Origin: Anas platyrhynchos
Taxonomy: Eukaryota; Chordata; Aves; Anseriformes; Anatidae
Assembly: GCF_047663525.1 (NCBI RefSeq)
Contig: NC_092621.1
Coordinates: forward strand, 75,506,501 to 75,570,500
Direction of reading: 5' to 3'
DNA length: 64,000 nt
The first letter of the stretch is position 1. Every line of letters begins with the position of its first letter. The position numbers and the translations under genes are program-made. Positions 63,501 to 64,000 of the stretch are shown piece by piece. Under the pieces are notes generated by a model that had not been told where the DNA came from, ran no database searches, and worked only from the letters and a program-made list of their open reading frames with translations.

Positions 63501-64000
63501 ACAGGATCTTACCCAAACTGGATTGCTTAGCTAAAATTGCATGTTTCATTTAATCCCTTAAAGACTACATAAAGCTGGAGCTAAGCAGTAGTCCTGGGAC
63601 TAGATGCTACTAGTTAATGTGCCGCCCATGAGCTGTAGTGATATTTCTGCAAGCCTAGCAACCAGGGAAACCTCTGTCCTAACAGGGGAAACACTCTGTG
63701 GGTAAAATCTTGTGCTACTACTACAAACAAACGAAAAACCACAACACCCACTCTTCTGTGAAAAGAAGAGCCTTGGATCTTTGGCTCTTTCTAATACTGA
63801 TGTCAGATGTTCCTACGTATTATACAACTTGTCACATGCTGTCAGCTAGCTCTGCAGAGAAATCAGAGCAGAGAGCACATGCGAAGTTTGCTGTGATATT
63901 TATGCAAAGTGGAGTAGCTACTAGCTGTATGGAACAGCTGGTTTATATCAAGTTGTAAGACTTGAAGGTGTGGGAATGTAATAAGTTTTATCTATGAAAA
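54553..64000 (+). other. SNX30: SNX30 intron 1, remaining part to window end
   Basis: No second SNX30 exon, RNA gene or transposon was recognised. Items seen are the A/C-rich low-complexity block at 55200-55290, a pyrimidine-rich stretch followed by a C-run and (AAAC)n at about 57560-57655, and a 153-codon minus-strand open frame at 62696-63157 with no recognisable motif. The intron continues past the window. Confidence 0.7.
55200..55290. repeat. A/C-rich low-complexity block
   Basis: AAAC/AACA/CCAACC-type repeats with no G for most of the length. On the minus strand it translates as an apparent hydrophobic peptide, which is an artefact. Confidence 0.85.

Noticed and set aside
1-64000. A new multi-gene defence, CRISPR, phage or biosynthetic system
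   Set aside because: The window is ordinary avian nuclear DNA with three known genes. No array of repeats with spacers, no operon and no clustered enzymes were seen.

Overview
This window is vertebrate nuclear DNA, almost certainly from a bird. The evidence is split genes with consensus splice sites, CpG-rich promoters, many simple repeats, and CR1 LINE copies (the dominant retroelement of birds and reptiles) with no sign of mammalian SINEs. It carries parts of three genes whose order and orientation match the human 9q32 block KIAA1958 (+), INIP (-), SNX30 (+). From general knowledge, much of human chromosome 9 corresponds to the avian Z, but the sequence alone does not prove Z linkage or the species.

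Layout. 1-2251 is the end of the last intron of KIAA1958, with an (ATTTTT)n/(TTC)n microsatellite about 100 bp before the acceptor. 2252-3297 is the terminal coding exon of KIAA1958, which encodes the Crypton-recombinase-derived domain, followed by an AT-rich 3' UTR. About 4.3-26 kb is a tail-to-tail intergenic region with no gene I can support; it holds a CR1 3' end, a (CA)22 tract, long A/T homopolymers and a few stretches that look like possible conserved non-coding elements. 26670-36911 (- strand) is the complete INIP gene (SOSS complex subunit C). Four coding exons join in frame to 104 codons, plus a non-coding first exon in a CpG-rich promoter with CRE and CCAAT motifs. Upstream of that promoter is a 4-copy array of a unit of about 130 bp (37160-37740). 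About 37.7-44.2 kb is non-genic, with one antisense CR1. 44.3-45.1 kb is a pyrimidine-biased minisatellite abutting the SNX30 CpG promoter. 45555-45716 is SNX30 coding exon 1 (54 codons). From 45717 to the end is SNX30 intron 1, which contains a CR1 copy of about 2.5 kb (endonuclease to 3' end, inactivated) and a weak candidate terminal exon on the opposite strand.

Functionally the genes are independent: INIP works in single-strand-DNA repair, SNX30 in endosomal sorting, and KIAA1958 is a domesticated recombinase-like protein of unclear role. INIP and SNX30 are head-to-head about 8.6 kb apart, and KIAA1958 and INIP are tail-to-tail. I found no operon, CRISPR array, prophage or new multi-gene system. 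The most notable items are the domesticated, catalytically dead Crypton domain, the two unusual tandem arrays next to promoters, and the G-rich first intron of INIP.
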